Part shown: in pieces, positions 1-9,500 of the stretch
How positions within the stretch are numbered: position 1 is the stretch's first letter
How the letters are laid out: each line of letters opens with the position of its first letter
Assembly (NCBI GenBank): GCA_037127315.1
Contig: JBBBDQ010001156.1
Coordinates: 1,335,001 to 1,399,000 of the forward strand
Source: Ascarosepion bandense
Taxonomy: Eukaryota > Mollusca > Cephalopoda > Sepiida > Sepiidae
Length of the DNA stretch: 64,000 nucleotides
Direction of reading: 5' to 3'
Notes under the pieces: model-generated
Databases searched by the model: none
What the model saw: the letters and a program-made list of their open reading frames with translations, nothing else
Told to the model about the DNA's origin: nothing
Position numbers and translations under genes: made by a program

Positions 1-309
1 ATTGAATGATGAAGGTCGTAAAAGTTGAGGTCTTCACCTCTTAACATTATTGTTTGGTGGCGCTAATATCGTTTTATATAAAGCCCATCAACTTGGTGCA
101 CACGACTCGCTAAGAAACTTCAAATATTCTAATAATACGACTGATGAAGAAAGAGTAAAAAAACCGAAGACTACAATGGAATAAAATTGCGACAATACCC
201 AACGACTAACAGAGAATCCAGTGAAATATGGCCTTGTTTAAACGCCTTTAATAGAATTTGCAAATATTTGAAGAGAGTTAACCATACACTTAATCGAAAT
301 ATTAGGAAA
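1..309. other. AT-rich sequence, no feature recognised
   Basis: No open frame with plausible protein composition and no match to the repeat families found elsewhere in the window. Confidence 0.4.
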
Positions 310-1000
310 TATGTTTTTTTTGTTTTTTTTTTCTGTAATGCGCTTCTAAATGTTTATCATCTGTTTCTTCTTCTTCTTCTCCTCCTCCTCCTTCTCGTTG
401 ACATTTTCTTTTCTGATTGCTTTCTTCTTCTCCTTCTTCCTCCGCCTCCTTGCATTATTTTTTTTTTTTATTTGGTTGTCTTCTTATTTTTTTCTTTACT
501 TTCTTTCTATTTTCATTTTCTTCTCTGTCTGCTTGCTTTATTCTTGTTCCTCTTCTTCTTGTTCCTCTTTTTCTTCTTCTTTACCTGCTTTTTCTTCTTG
601 CTATTTTCTCCTCCTACTCCTCCTTGTCTTATTTTTCTTTTCGGCCTACCTGCCTTCTTCCTCTTTTCAAATTCTGATTCTTGCCCTTTCCTCTTCTTTT
701 TCTTTTTCTTATTTTCTATTTTCTTCGTCTTCTTTTTCTCCGCCTCTTTACCTCATCTTTCCCTTATCCTTCTTCCTCCCCTCCTCCTCCTTCTTCTTCT
801 CTTTGCTTTTTTTTTATTATTCTCCTCCTTTTCGTTTTTTTTTCATCATCTTACTATTTTCTTTTTCGTCTCATCCTCTTCCCCTTCCTCGCATTCTTCT
901 TCTTCTTCATCTTCCTTTTTCCATTTACTTCATCATCCTCTCCGTCGCCTTGCCTTCTTCTCCTCTTCTCTCTTCTTCCTCTTATTTCGGTTTTAATATG
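310..1000 (+). repeat. Polypyrimidine tract, degenerate (CTT/CTC)n
   Basis: About 690 bp are almost entirely C and T on the plus strand, with drifting TTC, CTC and TTTC motifs. All three plus frames stay open because stop codons need purines, which gives Phe/Leu/Ser-rich translations that are not proteins. Long homopurine-homopyrimidine DNA can form triplex structures; that is known biology, not shown here. Confidence 0.9.
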
Positions 1001-2164
1001 TGCTGAGTTTACCTAATTCTAAATCTCCCGTTTGCTACATAGAAGAAATGAGGTCCTTCATTTTTTTTTCATTTATTCGGCTTTTATATCCTCTTTCCTA
1101 TTTAAACAATTTAGTTCGTCTGTTTGTCCTTCTTTGATTTTCTTTTATTTTAAAAGGGATAAAAAAAGAAGATATTTCATTCGCATTTTTCTTCTCACTC
1201 TACGTCCTTTTTTACTCCCAAGCCCGTAACCCCTTAATAACAACAAAGAAAACCATGACCATATTATCTCTAAACCAACCCCCAACCCTATGTGACACAA
1301 TAATGCTGCCCGCTCATATATTTAGCTTTTAGCTTGAATTAATGCGTTTGCCCAACTGTTAGTTCGCTGATATTACAAATCGCGCGCGGGATTTCCGTTA
1401 GCTGTTTAGTCGACCGGTTGGTTGGTGGTAGGGTCGGATTTGTAATAGTGGCTTCAGGGAATGGCCTGGCTGGAGTGGCATGGGGTTTCAGTCCGGGTCA
1501 GGTGGATGGGCTGGAGGTCAGGGGCAAGCATCTGTTTATTTAGGTGCAGCTCATCTTCACCCATACCAACCTCCCATAAACCAGCCCCAAGTATTTCTTT
1601 CGTGTTGCTTGTTTTAATTTTATTTTAGCTGTTTTTTCCTTTTCTTCCCCACTTTTTTTTCGCCTTACGGTCCTTCCTCTGCATTCTCCTTTTTTTCCGT
1701 CCCGTTTACTGACTGCCCCGGGGTAAAAGACTCATCCATCCAACAAGACCGTGGTTATCGTATAAATGATTTTGTTGTTGTTATTGTGCTTGTTTTGTTG
1801 TGGTCGCCACTGTTATTGTTGTTTATTTGTTGCTGTCTCATTCTAATATTGCCTAACTCTGTCTTCATTTAGTTTTGTTTGCGTTGACATCCACATGTGC
1901 TTTCTTTCCTTCCTTTTACCGGCCGCCATGTTTTCTTATCGGTTAACTAATTTGTACTCCTAAAATATATGGATTTGCTTCAGTCCTTTCTTTCTTTTTA
2001 ACTAAATAATTTACGTCAGTCAATATTCAAATTCTTAAATTCGCTCCTTCTCTCTTTACTTCTTTATTTATTTTAGATAAATAATTTGTATACTTCAATA
2101 CGTCAACTCTTTCTTTTTTATATTTTTCTTTCATTCTTTCCTTAATTCTTTTTTATTTCTTACT
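1001..2164. other. Pyrimidine-biased intergenic sequence
   Basis: No gene or known repeat recognised. A GC-richer patch at about 1375-1520 stands out, including a 10 bp inverted pair (ATTACAAATC and GATTTGTAAT) at its edges. T-rich runs continue on both sides. Confidence 0.35.
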
Positions 2165-2460
2165 TTCCTTCATATCTTTCTTTCTTTCTTTCGTTCTTCT
2201 TTTTTGATAAGTAATTTGTCTACTTCAATACTTATATTCTTTTTCCTTCCTTCCTTCCTTCCTTCCTTCCTTCCTTCCTTCCTTCCTTTCTTCCTTCCTT
2301 CCTACATTCCTTCAATTGTTTCTTTCCTTCTTTCTTTTTTCCCTTTCTTTCTTTCTTTTAGCGAAGTAATCTTTGGATGAAAATACTTCAATTGTTTCTT
2401 TCTTTCTTTCTTTCGTTCTTTCTGTCTTTCTTTCTTTCTTTCTTTCTTTTTAAAGCTAAA
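2165..2460 (+). repeat. (TTTC)n and (TTCC)n microsatellites
   Basis: Perfect TTCC repeats lie around 2243-2290. TTTC blocks lie near 2177-2200, 2330-2360 and 2396-2450. Short spacers (containing AATAATTTGT or ACTTCAATTGT-like motifs) recur between blocks, so the region behaves as a loose compound array. Confidence 0.9.
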
Positions 2461-2664
2461 TAATTCTTACTCCAAAAGTTTAGGCATTTGATTCAAACCA
2501 TTGATTCTCTTTTTTTTTCTTTCTATTTTTCAATCTGCTTGGTGTTAATATCTGAAAATAAATTAACAAAAACCCTTTAGAAATGGCTAAAGAAGTTGCC
2601 GAAAGCACTTGAGACAACAGACACTACGGAGATTTTTTACTGCCCCTTAAAAGGAAAAATTTAA

Positions 2665-2665
<1 letters not shown>

Positions 2666-2742
<77 letters not shown>
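2666..2742. repeat. (TA)n followed by (TTA)n
   Basis: About 45 bp of TA dinucleotides run straight into about 33 bp of TTA trinucleotides. Confidence 0.95.
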
Positions 2743-2743
<1 letters not shown>

Positions 2744-2940
2744 ATTACGAGTGGGCTTATGACGACAAAAATGACTGCAAAATATTTATATCGATAAATC
2801 GTAAAAAAAGATGGCGAAATATCTACATCGATATGCCGTCTAAAATGACGGCAACATATATGTTGATGTACCTACTACTGAGTATCATAAATTAAGACAT
2901 AAGATAAAGAGCGAAATAATCCAAACCTTTAAGTGTGACA
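2743..2940 (+). repeat. Dispersed repeat R1, copy 1
   Basis: Similar to 36178-36290: both carry GATGTACCTACTA followed by TTGAGT- or CTGAGT-like sequence, an AATTAAGACAT or ACATTAAGACAT motif and AGTGTGACAGG or AGTGACAGG. This copy also holds about three degenerate ~40 bp internal repeats around ATATCTACATCGATAT. Its twin lies beside a hammerhead ribozyme, so R1 may belong to a PLE pseudo-LTR. That link is inference. Confidence 0.6.
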
Positions 2941-2984
2941 GGGGGTGGAAATCATTCTTTCAGGGGAAAAAGGAGGGAAGTAAT

Positions 2985-3110
2985 TTTTCATGTGATCCTA
3001 TGATTTTTTTCTTTTGAGGATATAAATCATATAGAAATTGTCCAAATGTTTTGTTTATCCGAAGGTTGTCGGCTCTTTAGACATTTTCGTGGACGAATAT
3101 TATTTTACGT
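2985..3110 (-). mobile_element. Penelope-like element, 3'-end relic
   Basis: The reverse complement contains CGGATAAACAAAACATTTGG, then an ATGATT block, CCTCAAAAGAAA and ATCACATGAA. The same order occurs after the PLE coding relic near 4905-5000, so this is a stray copy of the same 3' untranslated region. Confidence 0.6.
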
Positions 3111-3300
3111 GTAACAGAGAGTATGTAATGTTATTTATGGTGTAATGTGTATGTATTATGTATCGCACACGGTAAGTAAGTTGCTAACCTGATACTTATA
3201 TGTAACATTAAAACACACAAACCCCAATTCCTCTTACGACGTATAATCTCTGTTATGTCGTGAGTAAGAATAAATAACTCAACAACAGGAATAGGTTAAT
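3111..3300. other. Unassigned sequence left of LTR-like unit
   Basis: AT-rich sequence with TATGTAATGT and TATGTAACATT motifs. Nothing recognised. Confidence 0.3.
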
Positions 3301-3542
3301 TGTTGTATTCCGTGAAAATAGTATTTACAAAGGTTATTAGTATCCAATACAAGAATAAGGGTTAATCGTCTCAACCGTCGTAAGACGTAGTATGAGCAAT
3401 GGGTACTTCCGGGTCGTCACCGGAAGTCTACGACTGACTTGTCGATCGGCTGCTCGGCACACTCTCCTACGTAGATGCCACCATTACTTTACATAGTAAT
3501 GGAATAGTCCATTATAGCCGAATAGGCGCGGGCGTCCCAACA
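3301..3542 (-). mobile_element. Solo-LTR-like unit (candidate)
   Basis: The 242 bp block begins TGTTGTATTCC and ends GGCGTCCCAACA on the plus strand, so it has the TGTTG...CAACA inverted ends of many Ty3/gypsy-type LTRs. Read on the minus strand it starts TGTTGGGACG. It holds two short hairpins (ACTTCCGG/CCGGAAGT and CCATTACT/AGTAATGG). No matching target duplication is visible, so the call stays tentative. Confidence 0.4.
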
Positions 3543-3599
3543 ATCTCTTTGATCCCTAGCTAATTATTACCAATCGCTGATACTACCACCCAATACCAA

Positions 3600-3790
3600 C
3601 CCACCAATTGCAGCATCAAGTCAAACCACGTATTCCTTCAAATCCTTAAATGCACAACTCCAAACCAAGGCACCATCCCGTCCCTCGATGTTGAATAATT
3701 ACTGACTAACGTTCCTGTTACTGAAACCTGCGATATAATCATTAACTCCGAAAATAAACATATTCAATTCCACCACCAGGTAGCAATCTC
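3600..3790 (+). pseudogene. Penelope-like RT fragment (motif A region)
   Basis: One frame reads SIKSNHVFLQILK, then SLDVE, a stop, and LLTNVPVTETCDIII. This is the Penelope-like RT block with the SLDVESLFTNVPV-type motif A, which carries a catalytic aspartate. An in-frame stop and missing flanks show it is dead. It lies directly upstream of a LINE-A 3' end. Confidence 0.75.
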
Positions 3791-3854
3791 TACATTCCAA
3801 AAAGTCTCTTACATGCATACATTACCCAGGCTTCTTTTTACGACCAGCTCGACT

Positions 3855-4370
3855 GCAGCCACTTCCCCATCATCGAAATGTGGCCTCCCTTTGTCTGTTC
3901 TATAAATACTTTCATGGCTTCTGCTCAGACGAACTTAAGTCACTGATGCCTCCTCAACAGGTGTTTACTCATGCAACCAGACTGGCAACTGGGTCCCACC
4001 CATTCACAGTCAGGTTAGCCAAATGCAGACGACAATTCTACTCCTGCAGCTTCTTCTCTCGCACTTCCCGCCTGTGGAACTCGCTCCCGTATTCTTGCTT
4101 TCCTGACGGCTACAACCTCCAGAAATTTAAATGCAAAGTCAATACTCATCTACTAACCACTGGCTCTCTCCCCACCCCCGTATAACCTTACCTTTCTCTC
4201 CACCTATGCATCTGTCATCGCACCTGCTTTCTCAGCTTTCTATTGCTCCTTTCTAACTAGTTTGTACTCCTCACTCTTTTCTAATTAATCTTTTTACATT
4301 TATGCAGCCCCCTGAACATCAGTGGCGTTTCCGCATTGCTCGGGGTGAAATGATTAAAAAAAAAAAATGA
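3855..4370 (+). pseudogene. LINE-A RT C-terminus and 3' tail
   Basis: An open frame of about 100 residues begins RNVASLCLFYKYFHGFCSDE-like and runs through THATRLATGSHPFTVR to RTSRLWNSLPYSCFPDGY. This is the conserved C-terminal part of a CR1/Jockey-superfamily reverse transcriptase. The frame ends at 4185. The 3' UTR finishes with the family tail (CAGTGGCGTTTCCGC, then GGGGTGAAATGATT) and oligo-A at 4355-4368. Only the 3' end is present, as expected for a 5'-truncated retrocopy. Exact LINE clade is not established. Confidence 0.8.
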
Positions 4371-4384
4371 AGGCCGAAATTAGA

Positions 4385-5130
4385 CACAAACGGAGTAAGA
4401 ATGGGTCCATAGTTTTCTAACACGTCATTACCAAACCTACAAGATTCGTCTGCTACGTTGATGATATTTTTACTAAGGACAAAAACGAAATCGATAATTC
4501 TAAAGATGCACTACAAAAAAAAATCCCTCTTCAATTTCATTTTAGCCAAAGTAATAATCTCCCGTTCTTAGACGTTCTCCTGGAGTCTCCTGATATCTCA
4601 CTGATTGGAACTCAATTTGATCTCATTAAACCCACACAGAGACCTTCTAAACCCTTTCTGGACTTGTAGACAACACAAATATTATATCATCGACATTAAA
4701 AAAAAAAAAAGAAGAAAAGACTTAAAATAATGGAGGATTCATTTATAAAAAAAAGAAAAGCCCATAATATCAACTACGAACGCGCTAACAATATGCTTAC
4801 CACACTTGATACGTAATACATACACACTACATCATACATAACACCATGTACATACTGTTACATGCAAAATGGCATTCATCCTTGAAAATGGTTAAAAGTA
4901 TAGCCGAAAGCGATCGGATAAACAAAATATTTTGGACAAAGTTTTACATGATTCGTGTCTCCAAAAGAAATAAAAAGTCATAAAATCACATGAAGAATTA
5001 CATAAAACCATTAACCATCACACCTGGTCTGTCATTTTTAATGAAACCTGCATAAAAGAGAGATTGCTGCCTAGATATAAAATATATTCATAACTATTCG
5101 ACGACATAACAATTGCAAAAGAATCATGTA
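4385..5130 (+). pseudogene. Penelope-like element, RT C-half and 3' end
   Basis: Around 4444-4580 one frame reads RFVCYVDDIFTKDKNEID and then SQSNNLPFLDVLLES. YVDDIF is RT motif C with the catalytic Asp pair, and LPFLDV is the PLE-typical block after it. Further on, KRLKIMEDSFIKKRKAHNIN (about 4720-4790) matches the C-terminal end of PLE polyproteins, just after the GIY-YIG domain, most of which is missing here. Stops and indels break the frame. The 3' UTR holds GCCGAAAGCGATCGGATAAA and ends TTTTTAATGAAACCTGCAT. A hammerhead ribozyme follows within 40 bp. Confidence 0.8.
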
Positions 5131-5160
5131 ATAAGGCAATGTTAAATTGCAAACACGGCT

Positions 5161-5215
5161 CTCTAACCGTACTGATGAGCTGTGATACAGCGAAACAGAT
5201 CTGTCTGCGGATGAC
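5161..5215 (+). ncRNA. Type I hammerhead ribozyme, copy 1
   Basis: Stem I is CCGTA (5167-5171) with TGCGG (5206-5210). The core CTGATGA is at 5172-5178, stem II GCTGT/ACAGC with loop GAT at 5179-5191, and GAAA at 5192-5195. The stem III segment CAGATCTG (5196-5203) is self-complementary and followed by TC, so cleavage is predicted after 5205. The palindromic stem III fits the dimeric mode known for PLE-associated and metazoan retrozyme hammerheads. All conserved core bases are present. Confidence 0.85.
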
Positions 5216-5512
5216 TATTTACGTTTTCACACCCTGATTGAACACTCTGAAAGAATGGTAGACTTTGAAAAACAGAAGCTACTCCAGCATCTACGCATCG
5301 TGCATTCAGCAATGAATTAGAACACTCTCAGCTATTGGGCGTGTATAATGATAATATACACGCTAAAAAGTCTGCCTCCTTCTACCGAGAGCCCATAGCT
5401 CAGAGGTAGAATCGCCAACTGACGCCAATTCGGTCGGGTTTCAAGCCTGGGTAACAAGCAATCGGCTGTCTAACCGTACTGATGAGCTGTGATACAGCGA
5501 AACAGATCTGTC
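5206..5512 (+). mobile_element. Retrozyme-like unit bounded by two hammerheads
   Basis: The two predicted cleavage sites (after 5205 and 5512) are 307 nt apart, so a transcript through both would release a linear RNA able to circularise. The unit carries ACACCCTGATTGAACACTCT, ATGGTAGACTTTGAAAAACA, a short hairpin GTGTATAatgatAATATACAC, and a tRNA-Lys-like segment at about 5390-5460. Related copies lie near 23351, 31790, 38920, 55113 and 56454. Metazoan retrozymes of 170-400 nt with type I hammerheads are known and thought to use PLE machinery. Here PLE sequence flanks both sides. Assignment to retrozymes is inference from architecture. Confidence 0.7.
5390..5462 (+). promoter_or_regulatory. 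tRNA-Lys-like Pol III promoter in retrozyme unit
   Basis: The segment starts GCCCATAGCTCAGAGGTAGA, close to the 5' half of tRNA-Lys. TAGCTCAGAGG fits the A box. GGGTTTCAAGCC, about 45 bp on, resembles a degenerate B box. The middle of the tRNA no longer folds as an anticodon arm, so this is a promoter-like relic, not a tRNA gene. Confidence 0.6.
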
Positions 5513-5519
5513 TGAGGAT

Positions 5520-5522
<3 letters not shown>
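5468..5522 (+). ncRNA. Type I hammerhead ribozyme, copy 2
   Basis: GTC (5468-5470) pairs with GAC (5520-5522) as the distal part of stem I, beyond an internal loop TAA/AT. The proximal stem is CCGTA (5474-5478) with TGAGG (5513-5517), one mismatch. CTGATGA is at 5479-5485, stem II at 5486-5498, GAAA at 5499-5502, CAGATCTG at 5503-5510. Cleavage is predicted after 5512. A (TA)n tract follows immediately. Confidence 0.85.

Positions 5523-5523
<1 letters not shown>

Positions 5524-5554
<31 letters not shown>
5524..5554. repeat. (TA)n
   Basis: Pure TA dinucleotides directly downstream of hammerhead copy 2. Confidence 0.95.
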
Positions 5555-5555
<1 letters not shown>

Positions 5556-5589
5556 TCACAAAGGTTTTTACTATAATCTTATATATTTT

Positions 5590-6516
5590 AGCACGGTGTT
5601 CAACTTCAGATTTTACTAAATTTAATTAACAAGAACCCGACACATTATTGCCAACAACGCTGATCAGAATTTCTTAAAACTCCCTAAAATTATTGGTGAC
5701 TATAAACCTGGTTACATATACGGAACCATAAAAACTCATAAACCTAACTATCCTCTCCGCCCTATCATATCCCAAATTCCTACTCCTGTATACCAGTTAA
5801 TTAAACATATTAACCATCTTATCACACCCTACCTTCCGAGTAAATACAGCATTAAGTCAACCCTAGAGGCAATCCAAATCCTCAAGAGTGAAAAACCTAA
5901 CAATGAAATCATAGCTTCACTTGATGTGGAAAACCTTTTTAATAATGTACCCGTCAGTGAAACTATTGATATAATTATAAGAAATGTTTACAGTAATCCT
6001 TCATTACCCCCACTCAAAATTAATCCCAACATCTTAAGAAAAATTCTACTAGCTTGTACTACTGATAACACGTACATACTTAAACAAGAAAATAATAAAT
6101 AGAAACTAAAAATCCTCGAAGCAATCTTTATTAAACAATTTAAACCTGGTTTGAATACAATCAATTTTGATATTTCCAATAACGTACTCAAATGTATGTA
6201 ATCAGATCAGGGACCACAACGCCACTATTTTGTCACTGTCTTCGGTCATCCGCCACGGTAGGGATGGACTTATATTTTCAGTTTGATTCTCTTTATTGTT
6301 AATAACTTAAATGTTCTATGTTTATTGTGTGTTAATATTTACTCTTTGATAATGGCTTATGTGAGCCGAAAGCTTAGACCCGATAAAAAAATCACCAATT
6401 ACTGTGAATTTTTGTTGTCTTTCAACGATATCACCATTAAGTATATCAGACGGTATGAACGGATCCTACACAAAATTAATAGACAAAACTTGTCTATGTT
6501 ATTCAATGAAACCTGC

Positions 6517-6554
<38 letters not shown>

Positions 6555-6560
6555 GAAAAC
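5590..6560 (+). pseudogene. Penelope-like element, internally deleted
   Basis: From about 5640 to 6103 one frame stays open for roughly 150 codons without a start: YGTIKTHKPNYPLRPIIS, then QIPTPVYQLIKHINHLITPY, then SLDVENLFNNVPV (motif A) and ILRKILLACTTDN. Directly after a stop it continues as LKILEAIFIKQFKPGLNTIN, the extreme C-terminus of PLE proteins. The catalytic YVDD block and the GIY-YIG domain have therefore been deleted. The 3' UTR follows with GTGAGCCGAAAGCTTAGA and ends TCAATGAAACCTGCAT before a (TA)n tract at 6520-6551. The same 3' end occurs in the copy at 4385-5130. Confidence 0.8.
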
Positions 6561-6599
6561 TCACTATGTCATTTAAATTGGTGTTGAGTTTTCCTTTAT
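6552..6599. repeat. 14 bp inverted repeat hairpin
   Basis: AAAGGAAAACTCA and TGAGTTTTCCTTT face each other across about 20 bp, immediately after the TA tract that ends the PLE copy. Confidence 0.7.
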
Positions 6600-6720
6600 G
6601 AATATCATATTGCTCTGGGTAACATCCATTGAGCTCTATATATAAATATAACACTTAATATTTTATATTAAGTTGATCTTTTTGGATTATCCTCGCCGTT
6701 TACGGACTGGACATCTATAG

Positions 6721-6769
<49 letters not shown>

Positions 6770-7299
6770 CTTCTCTGGAGATTTTGGTTTTAGTGTTGAT
6801 TTTTCTTGGATACCCAGTTCATTTAATCATTTTAAAAACCCATTCTGGCAAGGTGGTGATATTTTTCTAATTTTTCGCTCTTTTCACCTTATTCGATTTT
6901 GTGGAAAACTTTTTATTATTATTTATTCAATGATTCTCAAGCTGTACAAAGCTTTAGATCAACTCAAAGTAGAGGGCTACATATTAACAGACACAGCTGA
7001 AGCGAATATGCGCCGAAGATAAAAGTTAACCCTAAACTTGAACAAGTTATGATTGTAGTGATCAGGGAAGCAACCTCTTGAAAGTTAGTTTCGCAGGATA
7101 GTGAGAAGAAGATACTCGAGTAGAATTTACATCTGACCAAATGATTACTAAGGGGATGAGGGTGGTTACCTGCAATATGAATGGCCTGGCAGGTCTTAGC
7201 CGTGAAGTTTTCTATTGCTGGAACTAAATACGCTGACACTGTCTAAAAAGGACTCTTAAACTAGATAATAAAAACAAATGCATAGAAAGGACATTCTTC
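6600..7299. other. Unassigned sequence with (TA)n
   Basis: A TA tract lies at about 6723-6766. The remainder is AT-rich and shows no recognised coding or repeat signature. Confidence 0.35.
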
Positions 7300-7868
7300 A
7301 ATATAACTTGTCTCTTCAGAACATGAACAATTATGGCTCTCCACAGCTTTCTATTTACTGTGGTTCTTAGTAGCCTTTCTTCTTTTTGTTTAGCCTCTCG
7401 ATTCACGTTTCAATATCCATTTAGACATACTCGTCAGATCAGTGCATTTCTATATCTCTCTTGTCTCCGCTATGCTTTGAGAGGGCCAAATTTTTCAAAA
7501 CTTTCGTTCTCATTGTGTATCCAAAAATTTCTACTTTCTCTTTCTAATACTGAATATTCCGTTTGTTAATATTTTATTTACACTTTCTAGTTGCTTATTC
7601 CATTCTCGGTATCCTTCTGTAGAACCACATTTCTCCTGCCTCCACTTTTTTCTTCATCTCTGGTGAGATTCTCCAAAGTTAACTGCTATACAAGAGGACA
7701 GATATCACAGAAGTTCCGGATGTTTTTATTTTTTTATATCGAAAATTTCCTGTTTCTTAGTATTTTGTTTAACTTCTGGAAGGCATCTTTCGCTAATCCA
7801 ATGCACGTTCGTATTTCAATATCGCATTTTCTATCCTTTATTAAAACATTTTCCACAAATTAAAGATA
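7300..7868 (-). pseudogene. LINE-B RT C-terminus, degenerate
   Basis: Aligns by eye, block by block, with the better copy at 8925-9500. On the plus strand both carry ATGGCTCTC and GTGGTTCTTAG or GTGGCTCTTAG, then a CCTTCTGTAGAACCACATTTC block, an AAATTTTCCTG or AATTTTCCTGTGTT block and a GGAA(C)GC(A/G)TC(T/C)TT block. Frames are broken throughout. No tail is recognised. Confidence 0.6.
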
Positions 7869-8464
7869 AAATGCGATGGTTAGAATGGCTCTTGATTAAA
7901 CATAATAGACATTCATTGTCTATTATATTTAAAAATATATGTTTAAATAATTTATAAAATCTGCATATCTTCCTACATTTGTACTTTCTCCAATGTTATT
8001 CTGAACATAAATATCACAATCCTTGTTCTAATGGCATTGACGAAGCCGCACTGTACTTCTCTTGTTAATTTGCGCGGTATCCCTCATACAGAAACTTGAA
8101 ATAAGTCCTTTTGTAAAAATTCTAGATTACATTGGATAATAAATACAATGTTTCAATAAGACAATTTAAAAATCGCAGCTTAAGCGACAATTTATCATTT
8201 ACTAAATTTTCACTAATCAAATTTCGTGCAATTTTGGTAGAAAAGAGGCCCCAACTAGCTTCCTTGGATTTTTTTTTACAAAAGCTCGCATATTGATTTG
8301 TCAATACTATCCAATATAAATTTCCGCACGAGATACAATGTTTTCCCGCGCAGTAAAGTTGAGCCAGTTTGATACTTATATAAAATCTGAATTGCGTCTC
8401 TTGAACGAGTGAATTTTCAATTGTCAAAAGAATCCACGCCAGTCTAAGCTTCACCAATTAGAAT
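7869..8464. other. Unassigned AT-rich sequence
   Basis: An open minus-strand frame at 8122-8457 has no recognisable motif and no family support. Nothing else seen. Confidence 0.35.
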
Positions 8465-8794
8465 GCGCCAACTCAGTTAAGTGCCATCCGTGATACACGC
8501 TTGGGCGATCATGTCTCGAAAGAGACATGACTGACTGGTCAGAATATTATCCCGCAGTAGGTTGCCATTGCTTTCTGCGGTAGACTGGTTTCCGACCAAG
8601 GCTATAGAACCCAATCTGTTCTGTTATTTAACCCATAACTGGAGGGAAGAGACGGATTAATACCTTTCCCAAGGGTATTTGCGCGTAAGTAAATGCAACG
8701 AAATCAATTGGAAATCGAACTCGGCTCTCCGATTTCTCGTTCCGAGCCGATATCCAATGCACCACAACGCACATCCTACTAAAGCGCCAACTCA
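8465..8794 (-). mobile_element. SINE-1 with 11 bp target duplication
   Basis: Read on the minus strand the element opens with a tRNA-like head: GTTGTGGTGCATTGGATATC (A box region) and GAGTTCGATTTCC (B box). The body contains CTTGGGAAAGGTATTAATCC, TTATGGGTTAAATAACAG and CAATGGCAACCTACTGCGGG. Near the 3' end are the hairpin CATGTCTCTTTCGAGACATG and the sequence GGCACTTAACTGA. GCGCCAACTCA occurs on both sides (8465-8475 and 8784-8794), a clear duplicated target. Octopus SINEs of tRNA origin (OK, OR1, OR2) are known. Which one this matches I cannot say. Confidence 0.9.
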
Positions 8795-8924
8795 CTCAAA
8801 CTAAATTGCCAAATTGAAATAAATAACTCTTTGAACAAACACACTACATTTCTTAACACAACTGTCCTCACATAGAATATTTTCTATCTAAAACATTCAC
8901 TCAACAAAATAATTTAATTACACT

Positions 8925-9500
8925 TCTTTTTCTATGTGCCCTGTCCCTTCAGGACGTATGCGATCATGGCTCTCACCGTCTCCCTATCACTTGTGGCTCT
9001 TAGTATGTTTGCTCCTGTTACTCCTGGCAACCCCCGTTCCGTCATCCACCTGATCAGGCCCTGCAAATATGTCATCCGCTGCCTTCCTCTGTCTCTCTTT
9101 CCTTCTATGTGGCCAGTTAGTATCAGGTTCTCCAAGCTCTCCTTCCTCATTGCATGTCCCAGGAACTTCAGTTGTCTCTTCCTGATGCTCAGTATTAATT
9201 TCCTTTTGGTTGCCATTCTTTCCAACGTTGCTTGCATGCTCAGTCCACGATATCCGCTGCATCCTTCTGTAGAACCACATTTCCGCTGCTTCAAGTTCTT
9301 CCTGCATCTTCGATGATATTGTCCAGCATTCAGTGCCGTATTGAAGAACTGACATCACATAGCAATCCAGCACTCTTTTCTTTGTTTCTAGGGAAATTTT
9401 CCTGTGTTATTGCTTCTGGAACGCGTCCTTTGCCATGCCAATTCGCCTTCGGATCTCTGTGTCGCACTTTCCATCACCTGTTAGAACACTTAAATTATCT
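8925..9500 (-). pseudogene. LINE-B RT C-terminus
   Basis: The best LINE-B copy. Minus-strand frames read DCYVMSVLQYGTECWTIS, EAAEMWFYRRMQRISWTEHA (frame shifted), then KRQLKFLGHAMRKESLENLI and LTGHIEGKRDRGRQRMTYLQ, ending at 8932. These are the C-terminal blocks of endonuclease/RT-type LINEs, after the RT domain. At least one frameshift separates the two frames near 9290. Upstream RT motifs A to C are absent, so this is a 5'-truncated dead copy. Confidence 0.8.

Noticed and set aside
187..1016. Long plus-strand frames rich in Phe, Leu and Ser
   Set aside because: They exist in all three frames of a C/T-only tract, where stop codons cannot form. Not a membrane protein.
5390..5462. Functional tRNA gene
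   Set aside because: Only A and B box similarity remains. The anticodon and acceptor stems do not fold, and it is repeated as part of a mobile unit.
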